Positions 42,614-53,507 of a stretch of 64,000 nucleotides of DNA are shown here, piece by piece. The notes under the pieces are model-generated. The model did not search any database. It saw only the letters and a program-made list of their open reading frames with translations, and had not been told where the DNA came from. The translations under genes and the position numbers were made by a program. The DNA comes from DATAWK01 sp036267255 (GTDB lineage Bacteria; Acidobacteriota; Terriglobia; Terriglobales; Acidobacteriaceae). The stretch spans positions 62,001 through 126,000 of the forward strand of contig DATAWK010000053.1 in the NCBI GenBank assembly GCA_036267255.1. The letters run 5' to 3'. Each line of letters starts with the position of its first letter. The first letter of the stretch is position 1.

Positions 42614-43513
42614 TCATTTTTTGCGCGGTGCCGGATGCGTTGCTTGTTCCTCTTGTCGTTGTAGCTCCGCATCGAACTCCTGTTCCGTCTTTGCCAGCGC
42701 TGCTTGATACCCCTGAGGATCGATCCAAACAGTTTCGCCCGCGCCGGCCTGCGCGCGTTTCAGCTTTGCCAACATGTCGAAATACTGCCCATGGGCGCCG
42801 AGGAATATATCGCAGGGAAGGCCTTTCAGCACTGCAAACGACCGCTGATAATCCGCGGCAATTCCGGGATAGGAGGCCGGCTGCCCGGGACGGCCCACCA
42901 GACGATATCCGGGATTCACATACCAGCTGCCCACGATCACGACATTCCGGAGACGCCCTGCCTCCCTCACCTGCATCGTCCACGTTGTGCAGCCGCGCGT
43001 GTGTCCGGGAGTTTTGTGCGCGACCAGCACGACACCGCCAAGCCGAACCTGATCGCCATCATGCAATACACGATCGACCTTCACGGCAGGGTAGCGATGA
43101 TTGGGATACGCGAAGTCCTTCGCGCCGCCACTCTCCACCACCGGCACATCCGCATCCATCACCATGTACTTTGCCCCGGTCCAGCGTTTGATTTCGGCGC
43201 TGCCGGCGTCATGGTCCGAGTGCGCATGGCTGATGAGCAGGATCCTGATGTCCTGGAATCGAAATCCAAGCTGCTCCACACTTTTACGAATCAACGGAGG
43301 CGAACTCTGAAGACTGGAGTTGATCAGGATGTCTCCCGCAGGTGTGACGACAAGGTAGGACGCTAGATCCTTGCTGCCGACGTAGTACAGGTTATCGGCG
43401 ATCTGGAACGGTGCGATCGGGGTGGTCCAGTCCGGCTGTACCTGCGCATGGAGCGTGCCGACCAGCAACAGCATTGCAAGGCACATACAGGTTCTTAACA
43501 AAATCCTGACCAT
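42614..43513 (-). CDS. Subclass B3 metallo-beta-lactamase
   Basis: A 299-residue secreted hydrolase with a signal peptide (CMCLAMLLLVGTLHAQ). All B3 zinc ligands are visible: HAHSDH (residues 96-101, giving His116, His118, Asp120 and His121 in standard numbering), His171 in KTPGHTRGC (His196) and His241 in LGAHGQYF (His263). ILINSSLQSSPPLIRKSVEQLGF and NPGYRLVG fit soil B3 enzymes such as BJP-1 or THIN-B. It would open beta-lactam rings including carbapenems; natural resistance of this kind is known from environmental bacteria. I chose ATG 43513 over 43543 because the signal peptide starts there. Confidence 0.93.
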   Translation of the reverse strand: MVRILLRTCMCLAMLLLVGTLHAQVQPDWTTPIAPFQIADNLYYVGSKDLASYLVVTPAGDILINSSLQSSPPLIRKSVEQLGFRFQDIRILLISHAHSDHDAGSAEIKRWTGAKYMVMDADVPVVESGGAKDFAYPNHRYPAVKVDRVLHDGDQVRLGGVVLVAHKTPGHTRGCTTWTMQVREAGRLRNVVIVGSWYVNPGYRLVGRPGQPASYPGIAADYQRSFAVLKGLPCDIFLGAHGQYFDMLAKLKRAQAGAGETVWIDPQGYQAALAKTEQEFDAELQRQEEQATHPAPRKK

Positions 43514-43595
43514 CTTTTCTCCGTTCTTCGTTGCTGCAAACATCTATAGCGGTTGTATGGCGGCTGTTGTCGAGACTGCTTCTGCAAACATCCAT

Positions 43596-44942
43596 CTACT
43601 TCTGAAAATATCTGGGATGCCTGCCGGGCTGCCAGGGATTGTAGTGCGCGGCGAAGGCGGCACGCTGCGCGGTGGAGGGATGGCTGTAGGTCCAGAACTC
43701 GACGAAGTGGCTGGGATTGGGATCGTCGAGACCGACTTCTCCCAGCAACTGGAAGGCTTGTTGCGCCGTCCGTTGCGGGTTGGCGACGATGCCGTGGATG
43801 GCTTCCTGTCCATAGATGTCGGCGTGATGTTCCTGCATGCGGCTGAAGCTGTTGTCGATGGGTTCAAGAAAAAAGCTGAAGACGGCGAGGGCGAGAAAAA
43901 GCACAGCAAGCACGGCCCAGTCATCGACGCCACGGATCTGCCAGGCATCTCCGAAACGCCGGACCAGCCAATGGACGGCGTGATATCCCAGCCAGAGCAC
44001 AACAAACAGCACGGCGATGGCGAAGGCCAATCCTTTGTAAATGTGATTGAGGACGTAGTGACCCATCTCGTGTCCGAGGATGAAGAGAATCTCATCCGGC
44101 GTGGCCTTCTGGATGGTGGTGTCCCAGACGACGATGCGTTTGGAGGAGCCGAAGCCGGTGACATAAGCGTTGAGGCCGGTGACCTTGGCGCTGGCCTTCA
44201 TCCAGTACATGCGCGAGGGGGGAATGTCGAGGCCGCCATGCGCGGTGAGCTGTTCCAGTTGTGTCACGAGTGCCGGGTCCATGGTTTGCAGCGGCTCGAA
44301 TTTGTTGAAGATGGGATCGATGAGGATGGGCGAAATGAAAATCGAGAAGATCAGGATGGGTATGGTTGCCAGCCAGAACCAGAACCACCAGCGGTGGGGC
44401 GAGCGGCGGATAATCCGCTGGAGCAGCGAGAGAATCAGCGTGCCGACAAGGAGTGTGAGGAGCAGGGACTTGGTCCAGTCCCAGAACCAACTGTTCCAGT
44501 GCTGCACGGACTGGCCGTACTCGCGGTACAGGTGTTGCGCGTAGATATCCACGGGGAGAGAGACGAAGGATAGCGCCAGCAGAAGCAGAGGGATAAAGAC
44601 GCAACCCTGCAGCCATTTCCATTGCGTGCAGGCCTCTGCCCAATCACGGAAGCGTGCCGGAACGTGCAGGCCGAGCAGGAAGAGCAACGCGAGCAGCGTC
44701 CATGCGGTCGAGGCAAAGTGCAGAAAAATTCTGGCATGTTCGAAGGCAATGGCGCGAGCCAGCTTGTCCGGTGGGAGCGAGTAAGCAGGCGTCGTTGCGG
44801 AAGAGGTTTGTGTGGGGCTGATAGATGCGCTAGTGCTGGATTGTGTTTGCGGTGTTGTCGGTGCACGGTGCGCCGCAAGCAAGCGTGCCGGGACGAGCAA
44901 GCTTATGGCGAGAGCCGTGAGGGCGAGAATGCGTTTCGCCAT
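43596..44942 (-). CDS. M48-family membrane zinc peptidase (Ste24-like)
   Basis: A 448-residue integral membrane peptidase. An N-terminal signal or anchor is followed by a Thr/Ser-rich stretch and several membrane helices. The zinc motif HExxH is in ILFILGHEMGHYVLNHIYKG; the third ligand, Glu, lies in FSRMQEHHADIYGQEAIHG. SRMYWMKASAKVTGLNAYVTGFGSSKRIVVWDTTI is diagnostic of the CAAX-protease / HtpX branch. In bacteria such enzymes help quality control of membrane proteins. It begins 23 bases after the rlpA stop on the same strand, so the genes form an operon. Confidence 0.92.
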   Translation of the reverse strand: MAKRILALTALAISLLVPARLLAAHRAPTTPQTQSSTSASISPTQTSSATTPAYSLPPDKLARAIAFEHARIFLHFASTAWTLLALLFLLGLHVPARFRDWAEACTQWKWLQGCVFIPLLLLALSFVSLPVDIYAQHLYREYGQSVQHWNSWFWDWTKSLLLTLLVGTLILSLLQRIIRRSPHRWWFWFWLATIPILIFSIFISPILIDPIFNKFEPLQTMDPALVTQLEQLTAHGGLDIPPSRMYWMKASAKVTGLNAYVTGFGSSKRIVVWDTTIQKATPDEILFILGHEMGHYVLNHIYKGLAFAIAVLFVVLWLGYHAVHWLVRRFGDAWQIRGVDDWAVLAVLFLALAVFSFFLEPIDNSFSRMQEHHADIYGQEAIHGIVANPQRTAQQAFQLLGEVGLDDPNPSHFVEFWTYSHPSTAQRAAFAAHYNPWQPGRHPRYFQK

Positions 44943-44965
44943 GTTTTGCCAGCCGCCCTTCCTGT

Positions 44966-45736
44966 TCAATCTAATCGTACGAGGTAGGCCTGACCTTCGG
45001 AGGGCCGCAGATTTTGCGCGATGTACACGGCGGTACGACGGGTTTCTCCCTGCGGTTTGATGCGCACCCAATGGCCGGTTGAGCCAGTAAATTCGATGAC
45101 ATTGGCGGTTGGGTACTGGCGCTGCAGATGGTCGCGCAGCTTGACTGCGGCATGGCCATGGGTAAAGACGCCGATCTGCACGCACCAGCGGCCGCCGGTA
45201 TCCAGAGGCTTGGGCGCCTGCAGAACATCCATACGCACGCGGGCCACGCCCATTCTGCGCAAGCCGCTTTTGTTGGCTGCGCCACGGGAAAGATCCAGCA
45301 TGCGCCCGGGGACAAAGGGGCCGCGATCGGTGACGGTGACCACCACGGATTGGCGCGTGGTGAGGTTGGTGACGCGGATGACGGTCCCCAGAGGCAGCGT
45401 GCGATTGGCCGCGGTCATGTCGTCCTGGCGATAGATCTGTCCGTTGGCGGCATGGCTGTGGTGATATGGCTCGCCATACCAGCTGGCGATGCCGACTTCG
45501 CTGTAGAGAACCTTGCGGCCGTACGGAGATGGCTTGGTTTGAGGCTGGGTTTGAGACTGAGACGGAGATTCTGAATACGGAACCTGCCCGGGCGATTGCG
45601 ATTCGGGCTGCTGGAGAGGCGGAGGAGGCGGAGCATTGGCGGCAGTTCTTTTGTGGCGGCAACCAGCCAGCATGCAACAGGCCAGTACAGCACAGGAGCT
45701 GAGAATGCGACGGGCGGTCGATGGGCGCAAAAACAT
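44966..45736 (-). CDS. rlpA: RlpA-family lipoprotein with SPOR domain
   Basis: A 256-residue lipoprotein (lipobox LACCMLAGC, lipidation Cys near 26). After a Pro/Gln/Ser-rich linker, the double-psi barrel of RlpA follows: EVGIASWYGEPYHHSHAANGQIY, then TVTDRGPFVPGRMLDLSRGAA, with the catalytic-type Asp and His. RlpA enzymes are lytic transglycosylases acting on peptidoglycan strands that lack peptides. The C-terminal ~70 residues (WCVQIGVFTHGHAAVKLRDHLQ) form a SPOR domain that binds such denuded glycan at the division septum. The M48 peptidase gene follows in the same operon. Confidence 0.92.
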   Translation of the reverse strand: MFLRPSTARRILSSCAVLACCMLAGCRHKRTAANAPPPPPLQQPESQSPGQVPYSESPSQSQTQPQTKPSPYGRKVLYSEVGIASWYGEPYHHSHAANGQIYRQDDMTAANRTLPLGTVIRVTNLTTRQSVVVTVTDRGPFVPGRMLDLSRGAANKSGLRRMGVARVRMDVLQAPKPLDTGGRWCVQIGVFTHGHAAVKLRDHLQRQYPTANVIEFTGSTGHWVRIKPQGETRRTAVYIAQNLRPSEGQAYLVRLD

Positions 45737-46003
45737 TCGCTGGAAAGGCTCCTGTTGGAATTATCGGAAACCGAGAGAGGGTTTGCAGCAGTCTTCTCGC
45801 AGGAAAGCAGGGGGTGTCTATTCAGTAACCTCCCAGAGTACTGGGATGCCGGGTGAACGACGCGCCGGGTGCTTTGCTCGACAGCAACCTAAAATACAAA
45901 GAAAGAATCTACATAACAGGTGCTATTTCCTCCCTACCTGGTATTAACTAAAGATCGGCTTTCTGCCATCTGATGAAGTAAATACGGAAAATCCGGAAGG
46001 TGC

Positions 46004-46744
46004 ATGCTACGTATATTTTTCAGATGTAGAAGCCCGTTTTCTTTCTGTCTGCTGATGTTGTTCTTCTGTGCCGCTCCCGGCCACGCGCAAGTGTTGACTG
46101 CGGCGGCAGAACTGCCCAGCGCGCCTTTGCCGCAGAGAAATCCACTCGCCCAGAAAAATACCGATAACGCAGCCAACCTGGCGGCTCCGCACACGTTGGC
46201 GAAGTTTTACTGGCATACGATTCCTCCGGAGTATCAGGCGCAACCGCTGAGTGCGTACGGGAAACTGAAATATTCCGTGCATGAGGTGCTAGATCCGCTG
46301 GCAATATTTCCGGCAGCAATTTCGGCGAGCTGGGGAAATATAAATAACAGCGATCCGAAATATGGAACGGATGCAGGCGCCTGGGGGCAGCGTTTCGGCG
46401 CGGCAGCCGTCCGGCAAGCCAGCTTTCGCTTCTTCTCGGATGGAGCTTTTCCAATCCTGTTGAAAGAAGACCCGCGGTATTACCGGCTGGGGAGCGGCTA
46501 CAGCTTTTGGAGGCGCACGGAATATTCTCTAACGCGCGTTTTTATCGGTCGAACCGATTCCGGGAACAGGACATTTAACTATTCCGATGTTGGGGGCCGC
46601 GCCCTTGGCGCCGCACTGACCCAGGCGTATTACCCGGATGACAGCCGCAGTGCCACCGTGGTTTTCCGGACATTTGGCGTGGCGCTGGGTGGTCAGGCTG
46701 GAATCAATTTCGTGCGGGAATTCTGGAAGCGGGCAAGATTCTGA
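46004..46744 (+). CDS. Secreted or envelope protein of unknown function (paralogue A)
   Basis: A 246-residue protein with a signal peptide (SFCLLMLFFCAAPGHAQ). The mature part carries LKYSVHEVLDPLAIFPAAISASWG, YGTDAGAWGQRFGAAAVRQASF, LLKEDPRYYRLG, SLTRVFIGRTDSGNRTFNYSD and RTFGVALGGQAG. The same series of motifs recurs in the next gene, so the two are tandem paralogues. The composition fits a small outer-membrane or periplasmic protein; I recognise no named family. Transcription probably runs into paralogue B. Confidence 0.7.
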   Translation: MLRIFFRCRSPFSFCLLMLFFCAAPGHAQVLTAAAELPSAPLPQRNPLAQKNTDNAANLAAPHTLAKFYWHTIPPEYQAQPLSAYGKLKYSVHEVLDPLAIFPAAISASWGNINNSDPKYGTDAGAWGQRFGAAAVRQASFRFFSDGAFPILLKEDPRYYRLGSGYSFWRRTEYSLTRVFIGRTDSGNRTFNYSDVGGRALGAALTQAYYPDDSRSATVVFRTFGVALGGQAGINFVREFWKRARF

Positions 46745-46912
46745 GTGCATGGCCAGGTGCAACTTTGCCGCACAATTCTTCGTCTATCTATTAAGTACCA
46801 ACTTTTTCAGGGTTCCCCGGTCTATCTCCAGCAGGAGCCGATCGCCGAGATGGTGTGTCCCGGGACAGCAGTCGTCGCTCGAAGCCTTATCAGGCCATCA
46901 TATTTGCATCCT

Positions 46913-47845
46913 ATGGGACTTTGGACATCTGCGGTGACCGTATGCCTGCTGACAGGCATGATGCGCCCCGTTGTTGCGTTGGCCGCAGTGACACCAGCAC
47001 GCTCCAACGCTTCCGCAGCCAATGTCGCTCCAGATGCGTCTGGCAGGGATGCCGAAGACGGGGATGCAGCGCTGCCGGATGCTCCTTTGCCGACGTTGGA
47101 AATGTTCCAGTTCGGCAGCGGCCCGGGCAGTGTTGGACGAGCCAAGCCTATGCCGCAACAGGCCCCGGTGATTGAACCCTGCAATCCGAATGCTTCCAGC
47201 ACGACACCTTCGATGAGTTGTGCTCCGAGAGAATCTCCTTTCAAACGTTTTCTGAGCAGTCCGGAAGTGGCGCCACTTACGCCGAGAGATAAATTTCATC
47301 TGGCGGTGAAAGATGTTTTTGATCCATTCAACCTGTTAACGATTGCTGCGGATGCCACGATCTCCGTTGAAAGCGACTCCGATGGGGTATATGGCCCGGG
47401 ACTGCGAGGCATTGCGAAGTATTCCGGCGTCAGTTTCACGGAAAATATGACCGGTGAATTCTTTGGAACTTTTCTGGTGTGTTCGCTGGCCCGTCAGGAT
47501 CCTCATTACCATCGCGAACCGAATGTGTCTGTAAAGCGACGGATTCTGCATTCGATTACGCAGGTGGTATGGACACAAAGCGACACGGGACAGGGGATGT
47601 TCAACTACGCCAATTTTGTTGGCGGCATCGCAACGGCGGCGATCAGCAATACGTTTGTGCCTGGACCGGGGCGCCAGGGATGGGGCGCAACGTCGCAGCG
47701 CCTGGCGCTTGCCTTTGCCATCAGTCCTACTGGTAATTTGATTACGGAGTTTTTGCCGGACGTGGCCAGCCATGTGAACCTGCATGTGGTCATCTTCCAG
47801 CGAATCTTAAATATGGTCACAAAAGAAGAGAGCGGTGTGCAGTAA
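46913..47845 (+). CDS. Secreted or envelope protein of unknown function (paralogue B)
   Basis: A 310-residue paralogue of the previous gene. A hydrophobic start (WTSAVTVCLLTGMMRPVVALA) serves as a signal peptide; a Pro/Ala-rich linker follows; the conserved half carries FHLAVKDVFDPFNLLTIAADATIS, YGPGLRGIAKYSG, LARQDPHYHRE, HSITQVVWTQSDTGQGMFNYANF and AFAISPTGNLITEF. Shared positions with paralogue A include DPF/DPL, DPRY/DPHY and DSG...FNY. I chose ATG 46913 because the signal peptide starts there; an in-frame ATG at 46745 would add 56 unlikely residues. A CATATT box lies 8 bases before ATG 46913. Confidence 0.65.
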   Translation: MGLWTSAVTVCLLTGMMRPVVALAAVTPARSNASAANVAPDASGRDAEDGDAALPDAPLPTLEMFQFGSGPGSVGRAKPMPQQAPVIEPCNPNASSTTPSMSCAPRESPFKRFLSSPEVAPLTPRDKFHLAVKDVFDPFNLLTIAADATISVESDSDGVYGPGLRGIAKYSGVSFTENMTGEFFGTFLVCSLARQDPHYHREPNVSVKRRILHSITQVVWTQSDTGQGMFNYANFVGGIATAAISNTFVPGPGRQGWGATSQRLALAFAISPTGNLITEFLPDVASHVNLHVVIFQRILNMVTKEESGVQ

Positions 47846-48148
47846 GGCTTCCGGATTGTTAGGTATAGGGGCTGAGGGCTGCTCCATTCGCTCCCCGAAA
47901 TCCCCATCTACTGCAGAATTTTGCACTTCCATGCTGAGTGGTTTCGACCGGGGGGTGGGACTCGGTACTCTAGAGGGTGGTATCAGGGCCAAAGCCTTTG
48001 CCGGTAAACCGTTGGCAAGGCGTTAGTTCTGGGAATGTATTGGCATGAAATTCAACGCAGCTGAACCCTGCAAAGCACTACCGAACCAATAATTCGGAGG
48101 TGCGATCCAGAGATTGGCTGCATCACAATTTTCAGGAGAACGACGCGA
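47846..48148. other. Leader and promoter region of the radical SAM gene
   Basis: About 300 bases. TTGGCA (48012-48017) - 18 bases - TGTATT (48036-48041) is a possible promoter, leaving a ~100-base leader before ATG 48149. A short hairpin, ACCGAA / TTCGG (48080s), lies in this leader. Nothing else is recognised. Confidence 0.4.
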
Positions 48149-50251
<2,103 letters not shown>

Positions 50252-50301
50252 AGCCACGCAGGGGCGAGGAACATCTCATACACTTGAAGTGAAATTTGCA
50301 C

Positions 50302-50333
50302 AAGGCCGCCTGAAATGGGCGGCCTTAGTTTTT
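50302..50333 (+). terminator. Rho-independent terminator after the radical SAM gene
   Basis: A perfect 9-bp stem, AAGGCCGCC with GGCGGCCTT, a 7-base loop and a T-rich tail (AGTTTTT). Confidence 0.9.
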
Positions 50334-50384
50334 GCATTTCGGTAACGTCTCTTTAGTGCTCTACACGGGGTGACCGGGCACGAT

Positions 50385-50390
50385 TACAAT
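50385..50390 (+). promoter_or_regulatory. -10 box 7 bases before the mutY start
   Basis: TACAAT ends at 50390 and the ATG is at 50398; there is no ribosome site between. A leaderless transcript is likely; the -35 is weak. Confidence 0.4.
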
Positions 50391-50397
50391 CGAGCCT

Positions 50398-51489
50398 ATG
50401 GAGTCGGCCGTTCTCGAAGAGCAGCAATTACGCACCTTCCGCCAAGCGCTCCTATGGTGGTATTCACTGCATGCTCGTGATCTGCCCTGGCGGCGTACGC
50501 AAGACCCCTATTGCATCTGGATTTCGGAGATCATGCTGCAGCAGACGCGGGTTGCCGCGGTGGTGGAACGCTACAAAATTTTTGTAGAGCGGTTTCCATC
50601 TTTGCTGGCGCTGGCGCTTGCCGGGGAAGATGAAATTCTGGCGGTATGGAGCGGACTGGGTTACTACAAGCGTGCGCGCCTGCTGCATCGTGCGGCACAG
50701 TTTGTGTTGCGGGAGCATGCCGGGACACTTCCGCAAAGCGCCGATGCATTGCGCAAGCTGCCGGGAATTGGCGCCTATACCGCGGCTGCGGTTGCCAGCA
50801 TTGCCTTTAACGAACCTGTGGCTGTTGTGGACGGCAATGTGGAGCGTGTGGTGACGCGCGTTCTGGGAATGGCGGGAAGCGGCAAGCAGCCATCGCCGTC
50901 GTTGCTGCGCAAGGCCGCAGACCGGTTGCTGGCCACCGAAAAACCGGGAACATTTAATCAGGCCATGATGGAGCTGGGTGCCACGATCTGCCTGCCGCAA
51001 AATCCGCTGTGCATGCAGTGCCCTGTGATGGAAATATGCCGCACGCAGGGAGAGCATCCTGTGGCGCGGCGCAAGCAGATGCGCAGCCGCCTGATTGCTT
51101 ATGGACTGGTGCGGCGGCAGGAGAAACAACAGGGCAAATTGGAAGTCCTGCTGCAGCAACGACCCGCCAACGCATCGCAAATGCCGGGCATGTGGGAGCT
51201 GCTGGAGGTGGATGAAAGCATTGTGGAGAATATTGAGCCGGTGTTGCGCGTCCGCCATGCCATCACGAACACGAACCATTATGTCCGCGTATACGACTTC
51301 GATCTCCCCACAGAAAATATGCTGCAGAAACATGAGACGCAGCGGTGGGCCAATGCAGATACATTATTAGCCCTTCCGCTTACCGGGCTGGCCAGAAAAA
51401 TTCTGATGCGCATGGACATTCTGCCGCGCCCGAAAACAATTCGGACGGGCAGAGAAATTCCTGCAGCCTTCGACCCATTTTTGCTATAA
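50398..51489 (+). CDS. mutY: Adenine DNA glycosylase
   Basis: MutY removes A paired with 8-oxoguanine. The catalytic Glu44 lies in ISEIMLQQTRV, the helix-hairpin-helix in LRKLPGIGAYTAAAVASIAF and the catalytic Asp145 in AVVDGNVERV. The iron-sulfur cluster ligands are Cys198, Cys205, Cys208 and Cys214 (C-x6-C-x2-C-x5-C). The C-terminal ~130 residues form the NUDIX-like domain that reads oxoguanine. Total 363 residues, normal. The start is fixed by the TACAAT box 7 bases upstream and lacks a Shine-Dalgarno. Confidence 0.96.
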   Translation: MESAVLEEQQLRTFRQALLWWYSLHARDLPWRRTQDPYCIWISEIMLQQTRVAAVVERYKIFVERFPSLLALALAGEDEILAVWSGLGYYKRARLLHRAAQFVLREHAGTLPQSADALRKLPGIGAYTAAAVASIAFNEPVAVVDGNVERVVTRVLGMAGSGKQPSPSLLRKAADRLLATEKPGTFNQAMMELGATICLPQNPLCMQCPVMEICRTQGEHPVARRKQMRSRLIAYGLVRRQEKQQGKLEVLLQQRPANASQMPGMWELLEVDESIVENIEPVLRVRHAITNTNHYVRVYDFDLPTENMLQKHETQRWANADTLLALPLTGLARKILMRMDILPRPKTIRTGREIPAAFDPFLL

Positions 51490-51540
51490 GCAAGCATGCG
51501 GAACAAATCCCATCCGGGCAGTGTGAGAGGAAGGGGAAGC

Positions 51541-52122
51541 ATGTCACGGTTACGTTGGCACATCTTTCCTCATCGTCCGACATATCTGTTGCCGCTGTTG
51601 TGCATGGTTGTGATCTGTTATGGCATGGTCGATGCTCAGCAGACAACGACGCCCAAGCTGCAGCAACGCGTCCCGGATAATGGCCTGGCACAATCTGTTC
51701 CTCCGGACAAAAAAGATTTTTCAGAGCAGCAGCCTTCCACGCTTCCCGCGGATGTTTCCGGTGAGTATGCCTTTGATCGCAGCGGGGAATCGATTGAAGT
51801 TGATATTGATCGCGGAAAACTGAGTGGATACATTTCGCGGCTGGGAGATGTCGATACAGATGCCGGCACACCGCTGACGTATTTTTTCGATCACACCGCG
51901 CTGGACGGCGATCAACTGCAATTTGAAACGAAGGTGGTGCATGGCGTCTGGTATTCCTTTCGCGGAACCATCGTGCGTGGCTCGGGAGAGACGCGGGATA
52001 AGGAAGGCTATTACGTGCTGCGCGGCCAGTTGCTGGTGCATCATCCGAGAAATCGACTGGACAAAAGCTCCGAAGAAACCGTGGAGCAACGCACGGTGAG
52101 CTATAAGTCGCTGGGGCGGTAA
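51541..52122 (+). CDS. Secreted protein of unknown function
   Basis: A 193-residue exported protein with a signal peptide (TYLLPLLCMVVICYGMVDAQQ). The mature part is Gln/Pro-rich at first, then a beta-rich domain: SGEYAFDRSGESIEVDIDRGKLSGYISRLGDVDTDAGTPLTYFF and LQFETKVVHGVWYSFRGTIVRG. Its pattern of strands ending each in a turn suggests a lipocalin-like or Ig-like fold, but no family is recognised. AAGGGGAAGC before ATG 51541 is a clear ribosome site. It lies 51 bases behind mutY and 83 before serS. Confidence 0.65.
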   Translation: MSRLRWHIFPHRPTYLLPLLCMVVICYGMVDAQQTTTPKLQQRVPDNGLAQSVPPDKKDFSEQQPSTLPADVSGEYAFDRSGESIEVDIDRGKLSGYISRLGDVDTDAGTPLTYFFDHTALDGDQLQFETKVVHGVWYSFRGTIVRGSGETRDKEGYYVLRGQLLVHHPRNRLDKSSEETVEQRTVSYKSLGR

Positions 52123-52169
52123 GGCTTCAAATCATAGCTCCCCGCAAGAGCGTGGATAGACAGGAGAAC

Positions 52170-52197
52170 CTGTCATGCTCGTGCCATCCAGTAAAAT
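52170..52197 (+). promoter_or_regulatory. serS promoter, nearly leaderless
   Basis: CTGTCA (52170-52175), a 16-base spacer and TAAAAT (52192-52197) end 8 bases before ATG 52206. No ribosome site lies between. Confidence 0.45.
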
Positions 52198-52205
52198 AAA
52201 GACTT

Positions 52206-53495
52206 ATGCTCGATCCTGGATTTGTGCGTGCGAATCTCGCACTGGTGAAGGAAAAACTGTCGCAGCGCGGCGTGGATGCCGAGACGCTGCTGGCCGGCTT
52301 TGAGGAACTCGATCGGCGACGGCGTTCTGCGATTACCGAAGTGGAGAAGCTGAAGGCGGAGCGGAACCGCATCTCCGGCGAAGTGGCGCAATTAAAAAGG
52401 TCCGGACAGGACGCGACGGCGTTGATGGAGCAGACGCGCGCGTTGAAGGAAGACACGGAACGGCTGGAGGCTGAGGCTGCCGCTGCAGAAGAAGCCATGC
52501 GGTCGGTGCTGCATCAGATTCCCAATCTGCCGCATGAGAGTGTTCCGGTAGGGAAGAGTGAACACGACAACGTGGAGGTGCGCCGCTGGGGCACGCCGCG
52601 CGCGTTTGATTTCACTCCAAAGTCGCATTGGGATATTGGCGAGCAACTCGGCATTCTGGATTTCGATCGCGCGGCGAAGATTTCCGGTGCGCGCTTTGCC
52701 GTGTATTGGCAGGCTGGCGCGAAGCTGGAGCGGGCGCTGGCGAACTTCATGCTGGATGTGCACACGCGGGAACACGGCTATACGGAAGTGTTGCCGCCGT
52801 ACATGGTGAACTCGGCATCGTTGTTTGGGACTGGGCAGTTGCCGAAGTTTAAAGAAGATCTTTTCCATTGCGAAGGCACAGACCTATGGATGATTCCCAC
52901 GGCAGAAGTGCCGGTGACGAACCTGTTTCGCGATGAGACGCTGGACGCCAGGCAGTTGCCGATATCACTGACGGCGTATACGCCGTGCTTTCGATCGGAG
53001 GCCGGTTCCTATGGCAAAGATGTTCGCGGGCTGGTGCGTCAGCATCAATTTCAGAAAGTGGAGCTGGTGAAGTTTGTTGCGCCGGAGCAATCGTATGAAG
53101 AGCACGAAAAGCTGACGCGTCATGCGGAGACGATCCTGCAGAAGCTGGGGCTGCCGTATCGCGTGGTGTGCCTGTGCACCGGCGATATGGGATTTTCTGC
53201 GGCAAAAACGTATGACATTGAGGTCTGGCTGCCGGGACAGGGCGTGTATCGCGAGATTTCTTCCTGCTCCAACTTCGAGGCTTTCCAGGCGCGAAGGGCC
53301 AATATCCGCTATCGTCCGCAGGGGCAGAAAAAACCGGAGTTCGTGCATACGCTGAATGGCAGCGGCCTTGCCGTGGGTCGGACGTGGCTGGCGATTCTGG
53401 AGAATTATCAACAGGCCGATGGTTCGGTACGGATTCCAGAGGCGCTGGTGCCGTATATGCATGGCGAAACGAAGATCGAGTTGTACACTCGCTGA
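52206..53495 (+). CDS. serS: Seryl-tRNA synthetase
   Basis: SerS charges tRNA-Ser. Residues ~1-110 form the long antiparallel coiled coil that grips the tRNA (FVRANLALVKEKLSQRGVD, ELDRRRRSAITEVEKLKAERN). The class II catalytic core follows: motif 2 in TPCFRSEAGSYGKDVRGLVRQHQFQKVELVKF and motif 3 in NGSGLAVGRTWLAILENYQ, with the TAEVP serine-binding segment IPTAEVPVTN. The product is 429 residues, a normal length. A TAAAAT box lies 8 bases before the ATG. The next small membrane protein gene follows by 12 bases. Confidence 0.97.
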   Translation: MLDPGFVRANLALVKEKLSQRGVDAETLLAGFEELDRRRRSAITEVEKLKAERNRISGEVAQLKRSGQDATALMEQTRALKEDTERLEAEAAAAEEAMRSVLHQIPNLPHESVPVGKSEHDNVEVRRWGTPRAFDFTPKSHWDIGEQLGILDFDRAAKISGARFAVYWQAGAKLERALANFMLDVHTREHGYTEVLPPYMVNSASLFGTGQLPKFKEDLFHCEGTDLWMIPTAEVPVTNLFRDETLDARQLPISLTAYTPCFRSEAGSYGKDVRGLVRQHQFQKVELVKFVAPEQSYEEHEKLTRHAETILQKLGLPYRVVCLCTGDMGFSAAKTYDIEVWLPGQGVYREISSCSNFEAFQARRANIRYRPQGQKKPEFVHTLNGSGLAVGRTWLAILENYQQADGSVRIPEALVPYMHGETKIELYTR

Positions 53496-53507
53496 GGAGA
53501 CTGAAGC

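Noticed and set aside
43596..45677. A much longer protein reading upstream of the M48 peptidase into the rlpA region
   Set aside because: The added N-terminal part is antisense-frame noise over rlpA; MAKRILALT at 44942 is a clear signal-peptide start.
47846..48148. CRISPR or riboswitch upstream of the radical SAM gene
   Set aside because: No repeat series and no recognised ligand-binding core; only a short hairpin.
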